From positions 1 to 43,749 of the forward strand of contig NZ_PVWF01000036.1 in assembly GCF_003003995.1 (NCBI RefSeq): 43,749 nt of DNA, written 5' to 3'. Shown here piece after piece: positions 7,628-15,811 of the stretch. The stretch is from Pleurocapsa sp. CCALA 161. Its GTDB lineage: Bacteria > Cyanobacteriota > Cyanobacteriia > Cyanobacteriales > Xenococcaceae. The position numbers were made by a program, and so were the translations under genes. Under the pieces are notes generated by a model, which was given only the letters and a program-made list of their open reading frames with translations, did not search any database and was not told the origin of the DNA. Positions within the stretch are counted from its first letter, which is position 1, and every line of letters begins with the position of its first letter.

Positions 7628-10600
7628 TTAAACTGGGTTGTCTCCTTCTTGAAAGCGAGATTGGGTGGGAGTATCGGTACGGCGATCGCCCGTTGCCGTA
7701 TTTTTGTAATTCTTGACACGACCGTTAGAATCATCACTATTGTTTTTAGGAGGTTTTTTATCGAAAAATCTTGCTTCTAAGCTTTTGATTACTACATAAA
7801 GGACTGGTACGACTAAGAAGCTAAGTATTGTCGATACTAGTAGTCCGCCCACTAAAGCCGTGCCAATTGAGCGACGGGAAGCCGAACCCGCTCCAGAAGC
7901 AATAACCAAGGGGAAGAAACCAACTAAGGAAGATACCGCAGTCATCAGGATAGGACGAAAACGTTCTTTAGCAGCTTCTTGAGCCGATTTGACAATCGAA
8001 ACTCCTGTCTCCCGCGTTTGGTTGGCAAGTTCCACAATCAAAATTGCGTTTTTACTGGCAAGACCAATCAACATCACCAGTGCCACCTGGACGTAAACGT
8101 TTCTGTCTAACCCTGCCAGGGCAATAAAAGATAAAGCACCTAAAACCGCCAGAGGTACAGTTAACAGAATGATTAGAGGATCGATATAGCTTTCGTACTG
8201 AGCCGAGAGAGTCAGAAAGACCATGATAATCCCGAAAAGAAATACCAAAGCCCCTAAACTTCCAGCAGCTAGTTCTTCTTTGGCTAAACCAATCCAATCT
8301 CCAGTAATTCCAGGTAAAGATGCTTCTGCTACTGCTTCATCAATAGCTGCGATCGCCTGACCGCTAGAGGAGTCTTCGGCTGCCTCTGCCTGAATTTTAA
8401 TCGAGCGATCGCCGTTGTAATGATAAATAATTTGCGGTCCAACAGTTCGAGAGACTGTGGCTATTTCTCCTAGAGGAATCATTTGTCCGCCTCGCGATCG
8501 CACGTAAAGACTTTCTAGATCGTCGGGAGAATTACGAGCCTCTCCTACCGCCTGTAAGAAGACCCGATAGCTGCGTCCCTCCAAAGTAAAGTCATTGACA
8601 TATTGCGAACCGACAAAAGCTCCAATAGTTTGCAGTGCCGATTGAAAATCAACATTCAAAGCTTCTAATTGGTCACGATTGATGTCTATTTGTAGTTGAG
8701 GTGTACTGGCTGTAAACTGAGTAAAAGCCGAGCCAACCGCAGGTGAGGAGTTGGCTTGAGCAATAATTTCTTGGGCATTGGCTAGAAAATTATCAATATC
8801 CAAGCTACCGCCACTTTGGTTTTGTAGCTGTAGTTCAATACCTCCAGTGGAGCTAAACCCAGGAATGGGCGGTAGGTTAAAAGCAGCAATAGTAGCGTCT
8901 TGGTTTGCATAAAATCTTTGGTTAAGCTGTTCGATGACTTTTTCGGCGGTTTGCTCTGCTCCAGTTCGCTCATCCCAAGGCTTAAGTTTGGCAAAGAACA
9001 CCCCTTTATTAGGGCCTGCACCCTCCAAACCAATACCGCTAGCAACAAAATAATCTTCTACTTCGGGAGTATTTTCAAAAGTCTCGGAGACAAATTTGGT
9101 AACTCGATCCGTATAGCTTAAGGATACGCCATCAGGAGCTTGGATGATTCCTAAGAAAACCCCCTGATCCTCTGGAGGAACAAAGCCTCCAGGCACGGCT
9201 TTAAATACCATATAAGTAGCAAACAGACCCAGAACAAATAAGCCAATGACAATATAGCGAAGGCGAATGAGAAACTTAACAAAAGCGGTGTATCGGTCTA
9301 GAACCCAGCTTAAGAAGCGATTAAAGGGCGTAAATATCTTATCTAAAAATCCTTTTTTGCCATTCTCTGACTGGGTTTCTTGCTGCGACCGCAATAAAAT
9401 CGCAGACATAGCGGGAGTAAAAGTAAGAGCGTTGAAGGTTGATACCAGTACGGAAAAGGCAATAATCAAGGCAAACTGCTGGTAAAGTATTCCAGTTGTT
9501 CCTGGGAAAAACGCTACGGGAATAAATACTGCCATCAGTACTACAGAGGTGGAAAGAACTGCTCCCGCGATCTCATCCATCGCTGCAAAAGATGCCTTTG
9601 TTGGTGTCATTCCTGACTCGATTTTGGCGGTAATTGCCTCAACAATAACGATCGCATCATCTACAACTAACCCCGTTGCTAGAATCAAACCAAACAAAGT
9701 CAAACTATTGAGTGAAAATCCGAAGATAAAGGCAAATCCTAATGCACCTATAAGTGAGACGGGAATTGCTACGGCGGGAATAACGGTAGTGCGCCAATCT
9801 TGGAGAAAGACAAAGATGATGATGATGACCAGAGCGATCGCTTGAAGTAAGGTAATGAAAACCTCTTTAATCGATACCTGAATAAAGTCAGTGGTGTCGT
9901 ACACTAACGATTTAACCAGTCCTGGGGGAAAATTCTGACTCAATTCCTCCATGGCATCTTTGACGTTGTTACCGACATCTAGGGCATTACTTCCAGGAAG
10001 TTGAGAGATAGCAATACCAATTCCTTCCTGTCCGTTGACGCGAGCATTGGCTGTATAGTTTTCCGCTCCTATTTCTGCATAGCCTACATCCCGTAAATGC
10101 ACTACAGACCCATTATCTAGGGTTTTGACTACCAAATTTTCAAACTCAGCTTTACTTTGAAGACGACCTTGAATCTTAACTGGTAGCTCATAATCTTGAT
10201 TTCCAGGAGTAGGCTCTTGACCGATAGAACCTGCACCTACTACTACGTTTTGCGAACTAACGGCTTGGGATACATCTAATACGCTTAATCCTCTCGCTGC
10301 TAAAGCTTGGGGGTCTAGCCAGAGTCGCATGGCATTTTGTTTTGCCCCGAATACGGTAACGTCTCCTACCCCCTCAATCCGCTTCAAAACGTTAGTGATA
10401 TTAGCATCGACATAGTTACTCACAAAAATGTCATTGTATGCTCCTGATTCACTATAAATACCAAAGATTAAGAGGATACTACTAGATGCTGCCTTGGTAG
10501 TAATACCCCTCTGTTGGACTGGACTGGGCAACTGTGGTAAAGCCTGTGCTACGCGGTTTTGAACGTTAACCTGAGCAATATCTTTGTCAGTTCCCGTAGG

Positions 10601-10894
10601 GAAATAGATTGAGATATTACTACTGCCAGCATAGCTTTCGGAGGTTGAGTAATCCATTCCTGGAACACCGTTAATTTCCTCTTCCAAAATTGTAGTGACA
10701 GTATCTTCAATAGTTTCTACGTCCGCTCCCGTATAGATACTGGACACCTGAATCTGAACGGGAGAAACATCAGGCAGATAGTTAATCGGTAGCAGGGGAA
10801 TACAGACCCCTCCCAGCAGGACGATGACAATAGTACAAACCGTAGTTAGTACTGGACGTTTAATAAAATTTCCAGCGATGGAGAATACACCCAT
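7628..10894 (-). CDS. RND efflux pump inner-membrane subunit (HAE1/AcrB type)
   Basis: 1088 residues, the usual size for AcrB/MexB-type pumps. It starts with FIKRPVLTTVCTIVIVLLGG (TM1), followed by a large periplasmic porter domain, TM2-6, a second periplasmic domain and TM7-12. The proton-relay pair is Asp412-Asp413 (GLVVDDAIVIVE), and the partner lysine is Lys948 (ASKNAILIVEL). These support a proton-driven drug/solute exporter of the hydrophobic and amphiphilic efflux class. The C-terminal ~45 residues are charged and low in complexity. The membrane-fusion partner is encoded upstream (11583-12854), separated by an inserted four-helix gene, so the pump operon is split. No outer-membrane channel gene is in the window. 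The substrate cannot be told. Confidence 0.95.
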   Translation of the reverse strand: MGVFSIAGNFIKRPVLTTVCTIVIVLLGGVCIPLLPINYLPDVSPVQIQVSSIYTGADVETIEDTVTTILEEEINGVPGMDYSTSESYAGSSNISIYFPTGTDKDIAQVNVQNRVAQALPQLPSPVQQRGITTKAASSSILLIFGIYSESGAYNDIFVSNYVDANITNVLKRIEGVGDVTVFGAKQNAMRLWLDPQALAARGLSVLDVSQAVSSQNVVVGAGSIGQEPTPGNQDYELPVKIQGRLQSKAEFENLVVKTLDNGSVVHLRDVGYAEIGAENYTANARVNGQEGIGIAISQLPGSNALDVGNNVKDAMEELSQNFPPGLVKSLVYDTTDFIQVSIKEVFITLLQAIALVIIIIFVFLQDWRTTVIPAVAIPVSLIGALGFAFIFGFSLNSLTLFGLILATGLVVDDAIVIVEAITAKIESGMTPTKASFAAMDEIAGAVLSTSVVLMAVFIPVAFFPGTTGILYQQFALIIAFSVLVSTFNALTFTPAMSAILLRSQQETQSENGKKGFLDKIFTPFNRFLSWVLDRYTAFVKFLIRLRYIVIGLFVLGLFATYMVFKAVPGGFVPPEDQGVFLGIIQAPDGVSLSYTDRVTKFVSETFENTPEVEDYFVASGIGLEGAGPNKGVFFAKLKPWDERTGAEQTAEKVIEQLNQRFYANQDATIAAFNLPPIPGFSSTGGIELQLQNQSGGSLDIDNFLANAQEIIAQANSSPAVGSAFTQFTASTPQLQIDINRDQLEALNVDFQSALQTIGAFVGSQYVNDFTLEGRSYRVFLQAVGEARNSPDDLESLYVRSRGGQMIPLGEIATVSRTVGPQIIYHYNGDRSIKIQAEAAEDSSSGQAIAAIDEAVAEASLPGITGDWIGLAKEELAAGSLGALVFLFGIIMVFLTLSAQYESYIDPLIILLTVPLAVLGALSFIALAGLDRNVYVQVALVMLIGLASKNAILIVELANQTRETGVSIVKSAQEAAKERFRPILMTAVSSLVGFFPLVIASGAGSASRRSIGTALVGGLLVSTILSFLVVPVLYVVIKSLEARFFDKKPPKNNSDDSNGRVKNYKNTATGDRRTDTPTQSRFQEGDNPV

Positions 10895-10929
10895 AGTTAA
10901 TTCAAATATTTAAAGTTTTCTTATTTTTA

Positions 10930-10957
10930 AAGCTATTAGCTATTAGCTGTTAGCTTC
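10930..10957. repeat. Heptamer array (AGCTATT)
   Basis: Three to four 7-mers AGCTATT/AGCTGTT between the RND gene and the four-helix gene. The stop codon of the four-helix gene falls inside it. Confidence 0.7.
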
Positions 10958-11483
10958 TTGATGCAGTCGCTCTTTGCTGGAAACCAACAAGACCGCGCTG
11001 CACCGCTTTTAGCTTTTGATTAAGAGAATTTATCATTCTGGAAATCTCATCTATTTTGTCTGTTAGCAATTGAGATTTGTTATTATCCAAATAACCTAAG
11101 TCTCTAGCAATTAGTATTTGGCATTTCACTTCATAAGCATATGCGAAGCGGTATCCTTTAGGACTACCTTGAGCTATATTTAGAAAACGGCTGAACTCTT
11201 TGTCTCCATTACGCCCGCATCCTTCGCTAATATTGCGAGTCAGCGCGATGGGCGGTTTCACCGACATAAAGCGACTGACGAGGGCGGATTCGATACTAAC
11301 TGAAGCTCGTCTAATTTGATTAGTTAGACGCAGCGCATTCGCGCAGATCGCCGCGCCAGCGCACGACTGGAACGCATTCGCGTTCGCTTTTTCATCATCA
11401 GGAAAGTCTTTAGTTATTTTGTATAAATTAACTGTAAAGTTGTGTGCCTTTTGCCAGACCTTGAGTTGTGTGAAATCCTGCAT
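10950..11483 (-). CDS. Four-helix-bundle protein lengthened by four in-frame repeats
   Basis: 177 residues, against roughly 115-125 usual for the S23/IVP-type four-helix family. Family blocks are all present: MQDFTQLKVWQKAHNFTVNLYK, LTNQIRRASVSIES, EGCGRNGDKEFSRFLNIAQG, AYEVKCQILIARDLGYL, IDEISRMINSLNQKLKA. Between them lie peptides missing from the family: about 20 residues (ANANAFQSC...) after FPDDEK; 17 residues (ALVSRFMSVKPPIALTR) in ES|NISEG; PKGYRFAY after AQGS; and a tail VQRGLVGFQQRATAS. Each is the translation of a repeat found elsewhere here. All keep the frame and most fall in presumed inter-helix turns. The protein may still fold, but this is unproven. Confidence 0.75.
   Translation of the reverse strand: MQDFTQLKVWQKAHNFTVNLYKITKDFPDDEKANANAFQSCAGAAICANALRLTNQIRRASVSIESALVSRFMSVKPPIALTRNISEGCGRNGDKEFSRFLNIAQGSPKGYRFAYAYEVKCQILIARDLGYLDNNKSQLLTDKIDEISRMINSLNQKLKAVQRGLVGFQQRATASRS
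10960..11003 (+). repeat. Hairpin repeat type B (copy 1)
   Basis: Contains CAGTCGCTC, a stem TTTGCTGG-AAA-CCAACAA and AGACCGCGCTG. Outer arms CAG(T)CGC and GCGCTG also pair. It forms the C-terminal coding tail of the four-helix gene on the other strand. Related copies at 11235-11285 and 24205-24264. Confidence 0.75.
11139..11162 (-). repeat. 24-nt small dispersed repeat, type A (copy 4)
   Basis: On the minus strand CCTAAAGGATACC...CTTCGCATAT, encoding PKGYRFAY. Compared with the sister gene at 7138-7569 (AQGSAYEV), exactly eight codons were added between AQGS and AYEV, which fixes the edges of the insertion. Confidence 0.9.
11235..11285 (-). repeat. 51-nt in-frame hairpin repeat type B (copy 2)
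   Basis: Coding strand contains CAGTCGCTTTATG, a stem around GGTGAAACC, then CGCGCTGACTCGC. It encodes the 17 residues ALVSRFMSVKPPIALTR. The copy in the patatin-like gene (24205-24264) also adds 51 nt. Confidence 0.8.
11328..11387 (-). repeat. 60-nt GC-rich repeat (type C, copy 2)
   Basis: Same edges as 7253-7311 (GCGAACGCGAATGCGTTC at one end, GCGCGAATGCGCTGCG at the other) but centre GCGCTGGCGC. Here it is 60 nt and keeps the frame; the other copy is 59 nt and does not. Confidence 0.8.
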
Positions 11484-11521
11484 TAAAACTAGTACCTACT
11501 ATCAACTGACATTATCTTAAA

Positions 11522-11577
11522 AAAGCTAAAAGCTAAAAGCTAAAAGCTAAAAGCTAAAAGCTAAGAGCTAAGAGCTA
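11522..11577. repeat. Heptamer array (AAAGCTA)
   Basis: About seven tandem AAAGCTA/AGAGCTA units between the four-helix gene and the membrane-fusion protein gene. Confidence 0.85.
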
Positions 11578-11582
11578 TCAAT

Positions 11583-12854
11583 TTAAGATTCTGATTCATC
11601 AGTTTCTAATTGAACGGGCGCACCATCTCGCAGCTTGAGGATGTTCGAGACAGCAATGCGATCGCCAGTTTCTAATCCTGAAATGACCTGATAACTATTG
11701 TCTTGAATATCTCCTAATTCCACGGGGGTTAAGTTAACCACCTCTTGACCGTTTTCGTTAGGTTTGTTGCTGACTTGGTAGACAAATTCCTTGCCCCCTG
11801 TCCGAGAAATTGCCCCAGTTGGAACTAAAATTCCTGGCTCGGTACCCCAAGTAAGACGTGCCTGTACGTATTGTCCATTTCGCAATTCACCCTCGTTATT
11901 AAAACGCGCTCTTGCTAAAATAGTTTGGTTTTCTCGATCGACCGTCGGGGAGATAAAGGTAAGCTCGCCTGTAGACAATTTTTCTTTGCTGGTAGGATCG
12001 ATTAAATCTAACGGCAAACCTAGCTTAAGCTGATTTGCTCGATTAGAAGGGACTTGAATATTTAAAAATAAATCGTCTGATTGGGTTATTCTCGCTACTA
12101 CAGATTGACCAGCACTAACATAAGCTCCCTCCTTCACGGGAAAATCATCTACAATTCCAGCGATAGGGGCTTTGATTGTCGTAAAATTTGCGCTTACTGA
12201 AGCAGCATCTGCCTGTGCCTGTGCCTGACGAATATTAGTTTGTGCTTGGTTTATTTGGACTTCAGCTGTAGCAACTTCTTGCTCTGCGCTAATTAAATCG
12301 TTCTTCGCTGCTTCGGCTTTCTGTAATGTTTCGTCTAAGCGAACCTGCGCCACTCCTCCTTGGTCAAACAACTCCTGTACGCGAGGTACATATTTACTAA
12401 CCAGATCGTAGTTAGTTTTGGCACTATCCCGTTTAGCTTTAGCAATGTCGAGTTGCTTAAGCGCATTTTGATAATCATCTTTGGCTACATTAACTCTTTC
12501 TACGGCTGCCTGATAATTAGGTGCGCTTTCACCAGGCTCAAGCTCCATAATAGTTTGCCCAGCTTCAACTCGATCCCCAGCCTCGACTAAGATCTTTTTA
12601 ATGCGTCCTTGAATTTCGGGATTAACCTCGACAACTTTAACCGCTTCTAAATTACCGACAAACTCCGAGCGATCGCCAATTAGATCGGACTGTAACTCTA
12701 CTACTTCAACAGGTATAGCATTTACCTTAGAACTTGCCTCAGCATCAGTGGCATCTAAGCTTGAATTGCAGGCAGTACTTAAAAATGAAATAGACAGGGT
12801 AGCTCCTAATAGGACAGGAGATAAACGCCTTTTAATAGTCGTTCTAACTTTCAT
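11583..12854 (-). CDS. RND membrane-fusion (periplasmic adaptor) lipoprotein
   Basis: 423 residues. The N terminus carries a lipoprotein signal with lipobox FLSTAC (Cys29), so the mature protein is anchored in a membrane facing the periplasm. Then comes a beta-barrel/lipoyl half (VVEVNPEIQGRIKKILVEAGDRVEAGQTIMEL), a long alpha-helical hairpin rich in Ala, Gln and Lys (residues ~110-220), the second lipoyl half (FTTIKAPIAGIVDDFPVKEGAYVSAGQSV), and a C-terminal barrel (ILVPTGAISRTGGKEFVYQV). This is the HlyD/AcrA adaptor family that links an RND pump to an outer-membrane channel. Its pump is encoded just downstream (7628-10894), with the four-helix gene in between. Confidence 0.93.
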   Translation of the reverse strand: MKVRTTIKRRLSPVLLGATLSISFLSTACNSSLDATDAEASSKVNAIPVEVVELQSDLIGDRSEFVGNLEAVKVVEVNPEIQGRIKKILVEAGDRVEAGQTIMELEPGESAPNYQAAVERVNVAKDDYQNALKQLDIAKAKRDSAKTNYDLVSKYVPRVQELFDQGGVAQVRLDETLQKAEAAKNDLISAEQEVATAEVQINQAQTNIRQAQAQADAASVSANFTTIKAPIAGIVDDFPVKEGAYVSAGQSVVARITQSDDLFLNIQVPSNRANQLKLGLPLDLIDPTSKEKLSTGELTFISPTVDRENQTILARARFNNEGELRNGQYVQARLTWGTEPGILVPTGAISRTGGKEFVYQVSNKPNENGQEVVNLTPVELGDIQDNSYQVISGLETGDRIAVSNILKLRDGAPVQLETDESES

Positions 12855-13197
12855 AAAAACTAAAATATTTTGAACATTGATACTTTTCTTTTTTAAAAAT
12901 TTGTTACCCCTTATTTTCTATAATTGCGTAGATAAGGCGATTAATAATCACGCTATTGATAGAGATCGTTTCTTTTGAGCGTATGTTAAGCATGAGCTAA
13001 TTATTGAGTCATGACAAATATATTGCATTCATGCATTTGAAAATAAGCGTTAGAGTGATCGCGATTTTGATTAGGGCATTGCTGAATTACGGTATGATTT
13101 TAAAATCTCAACCAAATAGCGGGTATTTAAAAAGCTAAAGGCTAAAGACTACGAACAAATTACTTTGTTAATTCACACTTTAAATCAGCAACGTCGA
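12855..13197. other. Intergenic region upstream of the efflux genes
   Basis: No gene seen. It must hold the promoter of the membrane-fusion gene. It is AT-rich, with a short AAAGCTA-like pair near 13130-13148. I see no clear operator palindrome. Confidence 0.4.
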
Positions 13198-13584
13198 TTA
13201 ACGATAATAAGTAACGCCACGATATTTTAATTTAGTTTTTTGTCTAGGTTGAAAAGCCTTGGTTTTTTCAATTTGTAAAGTTAAATCCCAACAGCGATCC
13301 TGAAGGCTAGGCGGAGCGTAATCGCATTCTATTTGGTCTAAACACCAACAATCTTCTAAGAATTCTTTTTTATGGTCGTACCAAAATGCGATCGGATCGA
13401 ATACAGTTTTTGCTCTAGATTTATACAACAGTTGCTGAATATATTTTATCCAGGGAAACTTAGGATTAATACCCGCTTCGGGAGAATTTCCTCGATAGAT
13501 AATCTCTTTGTTTGCTATGCCTGTTGATGTTAAAAAATTCTGTTTTTCTCGATCGTATTGTCTTCCGCGATAGGTTAGTTTCAT
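13198..13584 (-). CDS. DUF4278-type protein with paired YRG motifs
   Basis: 128 residues if started at [14 protein letters not shown] (an ATG three codons earlier is also possible). The opening KLTYRGRQY and the closing [10 protein letters not shown] both match the short KLxYRGxxY motif that opens DUF4278 proteins, a small cyanobacterial family of unknown function. Having the motif at both ends is less usual. The middle is soluble with several Trp and Cys residues ([12 protein letters not shown]). No signal peptide or membrane span. Neighbours (IS982 relic, efflux genes) do not suggest a role. Confidence 0.65.
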   Translation of the reverse strand: MKLTYRGRQYDREKQNFLTSTGIANKEIIYRGNSPEAGINPKFPWIKYIQQLLYKSRAKTVFDPIAFWYDHKKEFLEDCWCLDQIECDYAPPSLQDRCWDLTLQIEKTKAFQPRQKTKLKYRGVTYYR

Positions 13585-13604
13585 TTCCTTCACCTCTATT
13601 TTTG

Positions 13605-13886
13605 TGTCGATATGAGGTTCAGTTGATTACCCGTTACAAAAAAAACATGAAGCAAAAGCTGGTCAAACTGATTGACAAAATTCTTCTGCGTAAAAGAGCC
13701 TTAATTGAGACGGTTAACGACCAACTTAAAAATATATTTCAGATCGAACACTCAAGACACCGTAGTATCTGGAATTTCTTAGTCAATCTGATGGCTGGGT
13801 TGATTGCTTATGCCTATCTACCTAACAAACCTTCTCTCGATCTAGAGCCGAAAGAATTATTGGCACTACCTTCTGCTACTTTCTAA
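13605..13886 (+). pseudogene. IS982-type transposase, C-terminal fragment
   Basis: About 90 codons: [26 protein letters not shown], then [35 protein letters not shown]. This is the C-terminal end of IS982-family DDE transposases, including the catalytic Glu in [11 protein letters not shown]. Full proteins are about 290 residues; the N-terminal two thirds are missing. It ends 12 bases from the truncated end of the phospholipase gene on the opposite strand, so this insertion probably caused that truncation. Confidence 0.85.
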
Positions 13887-13897
13887 CTTTGTCGAAC

Positions 13898-14710
13898 TCA
13901 CGTTAAATAGAGTTCGCTGCGGTTGTCCATTAAGAAAATCATCTTTCCTCTAACTGAAGCTAGAGTAGGCCAGCCATCACTTTTAATAGCCTCTTTTAAA
14001 GTTGAATAATTACCGCGCAAATCGTCAGGAACGATTAATTCTTCGCGATTGAAGACAGCATTTATTTCTTTATCGATCTCGCTGATATTTTGAACGTTAA
14101 ACTTAACTGGTTTGGTCAGGTCTAAGGTCATTTTGTCTGGTATCACCATCCTAGGATAAGTTTTATTCGAGGCTTCAATTAGTACCACAATAGGTAGATG
14201 CTGAGGATTATTGTCCGACCAGGTTTTCGTCTCCTGCAAGCATTTGGTAAAGGTCAAACAGGTACTTCGGTAGTCAAAATCCTGCATATGGATTACTTTT
14301 AATCCTGGCTGCTGCATCTCTTCATCGGGATCGAAGCTGGGGTCAGCAGGTAGACCACTCTTCTCGACAAGGGAATCTCCCAAAGGTTTGGCATATAAAC
14401 CCCCTTCAGGATCTAACACCAGATCTAGCTCTATTTGCCGAACACCCATGTCGAACTGTTTGGATAATGGTAAATGAGTATATTCAAAAGTTCCTAATAA
14501 TAATCTTGCTAACCAGTTAGCATTTGATAAAGCCTTAGATAAATTAGGAGCAGGTTTTACGTGATAAGAGTTATGAGTACCAAGAGATTGTAGTTGATTG
14601 AGTTTTAAGTCTTGGGGTTGAAATTGAACTTCCGCCTTAATAGTGTTAGAAAACAGATTAATTAAAGTTATTACGCCGACTACAGCACTGCCCCAGATAA
14701 ATTTGTTCAC
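13898..14710 (-). pseudogene. Ca-dependent phosphoinositide phospholipase C-like protein, 3'-truncated
   Basis: 270 residues. A signal peptide (residues 1-26) is followed by the catalytic barrel start QSLGTHNSYH (putative catalytic His46), RQIELDLVLDPEGG, KVIHMQDFDYRSTC (second His) and LPIVVLIEASNKT. These match the Ca2+-dependent phosphoinositide-specific PLC family, secreted enzymes of usually 330-400 residues. The frame stops just after GKMIFLMDNRSELYLT, next to the IS982 relic. The last third of the barrel therefore appears lost. It may be expressed but is unlikely to be an active enzyme. Confidence 0.7.
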
Positions 14711-14736
14711 AGTTTATTGTTTAGAAGCTTAAATTA

Positions 14737-15627
14737 CTAATCGAGAAACAGCTCAGATGCTTCGATTAAGCCACGTGCATCTAGTAGTGCGCTGGCTGCA
14801 AATTCATTGGCTCTAATAAATAGAGCCAACTCAAGTTCATCTTTATCTGATTCCCATTCAATCACTCTAACTTGAATTCCTACTTCTTCTAAAGCCTTGA
14901 GAGTAACGGGTGCAACAACAAGTACCCCCTGTTCGGGTTCAACTTCTTCACCGTCAACGAATACCCGCTGCTCGGTTAATCTAAAACTAGCGCCATCAAT
15001 TACTTCCAAGGCAAACTCAAAATTCACATCTAATTCTTCATCCTTTCTACCATCTTTTCGATCGAAACCAGAAAGTTTCATTCTTAAAGCAATACGATTT
15101 TCGCCAATCAAATCCAGAGCCAAACTAGAAATTTCAAAATCTTTTCTTCTATAGTTATATTCGGCTATTCGATTGAGAGTTTGCTGTAATCGCCGTCTAA
15201 TAGTTCTATTGATAAACGGAGATTGCAGCATATTATCGAGTTGTTCTTGAGTCAAAACCGCCCTCGATGCGATATTGACTGGTTGTTCAAACAGTTGTCG
15301 CAGTCTCAGGGTAGGAACACCATCTATTTCGGTTAGTATATCTTGCTGTAACCACTCCTTAAGCCTAATATCAATGCCATCTACGTCCACTTCTAAGGTT
15401 TTAAAAGCGATCGCCTGACTAATTTCTAAATCGCGAGTAGCAACTCTAACACGCTGTACTTTACCTTTTGAAATATCATGATTGGGAGCATTATCGATCC
15501 GCACTGCCATAGTGTCTACTGACTTTATCTGAGATTCAAGCTTATTTTTCAAAACTTCATCTCCCACCGCATTAACGGAAGTTGCGATCGCCAGTATTCC
15601 CGATATAATACTTGTTAATAATTCCAT
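14737..15627 (-). CDS. DUF2993 (LmeA-like) protein
   Basis: 296 residues. The pattern AVRIDNAPNHDISKGKVQRVRVATRDLEI, then FKTLEVDVDGIDIRL, matches DUF2993, a family common in cyanobacteria and actinobacteria with a lipid-binding-like fold. The first ~20 residues are hydrophobic (LLTSIISGILAIATSVNAVG), so it is either a secreted or a membrane-anchored periplasmic protein. The rest is alternating beta strands. A role in envelope lipid handling is plausible from the family, not shown here. It lies 26 bases upstream of the truncated phospholipase gene on the same strand. Confidence 0.75.
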   Translation of the reverse strand: MELLTSIISGILAIATSVNAVGDEVLKNKLESQIKSVDTMAVRIDNAPNHDISKGKVQRVRVATRDLEISQAIAFKTLEVDVDGIDIRLKEWLQQDILTEIDGVPTLRLRQLFEQPVNIASRAVLTQEQLDNMLQSPFINRTIRRRLQQTLNRIAEYNYRRKDFEISSLALDLIGENRIALRMKLSGFDRKDGRKDEELDVNFEFALEVIDGASFRLTEQRVFVDGEEVEPEQGVLVVAPVTLKALEEVGIQVRVIEWESDKDELELALFIRANEFAASALLDARGLIEASELFLD

Positions 15628-15783
15628 TTATTTTCTAAGCCTGATGTTAATTAACTGCATTGGAAAGTTAACAGTTCGTAGCTCTAGGCTTTCAAATAAA
15701 AGATCGAACAACTCAATTTGCATAAAGATTAGTTGTGCTTGGGTTGAAGTTTTATTGTAAGTGCTTCATTCTGTGAAGGCTTA

Positions 15784-15810
15784 CAGCTTATAGCTTATGG
15801 CTTATAGCTT
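15784..15810. repeat. Heptamer array (AGCTTAT)
   Basis: Four units of AGCTTAT/GGCTTAT between the barrel protein and DUF2993 genes. Confidence 0.75.
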
Positions 15811-15811
15811 T

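Noticed and set aside
7138-11483. Diversity-generating retroelement (four-helix genes resemble Avd)
   Set aside because: No reverse transcriptase, template repeat or variable repeat is visible near either four-helix gene.
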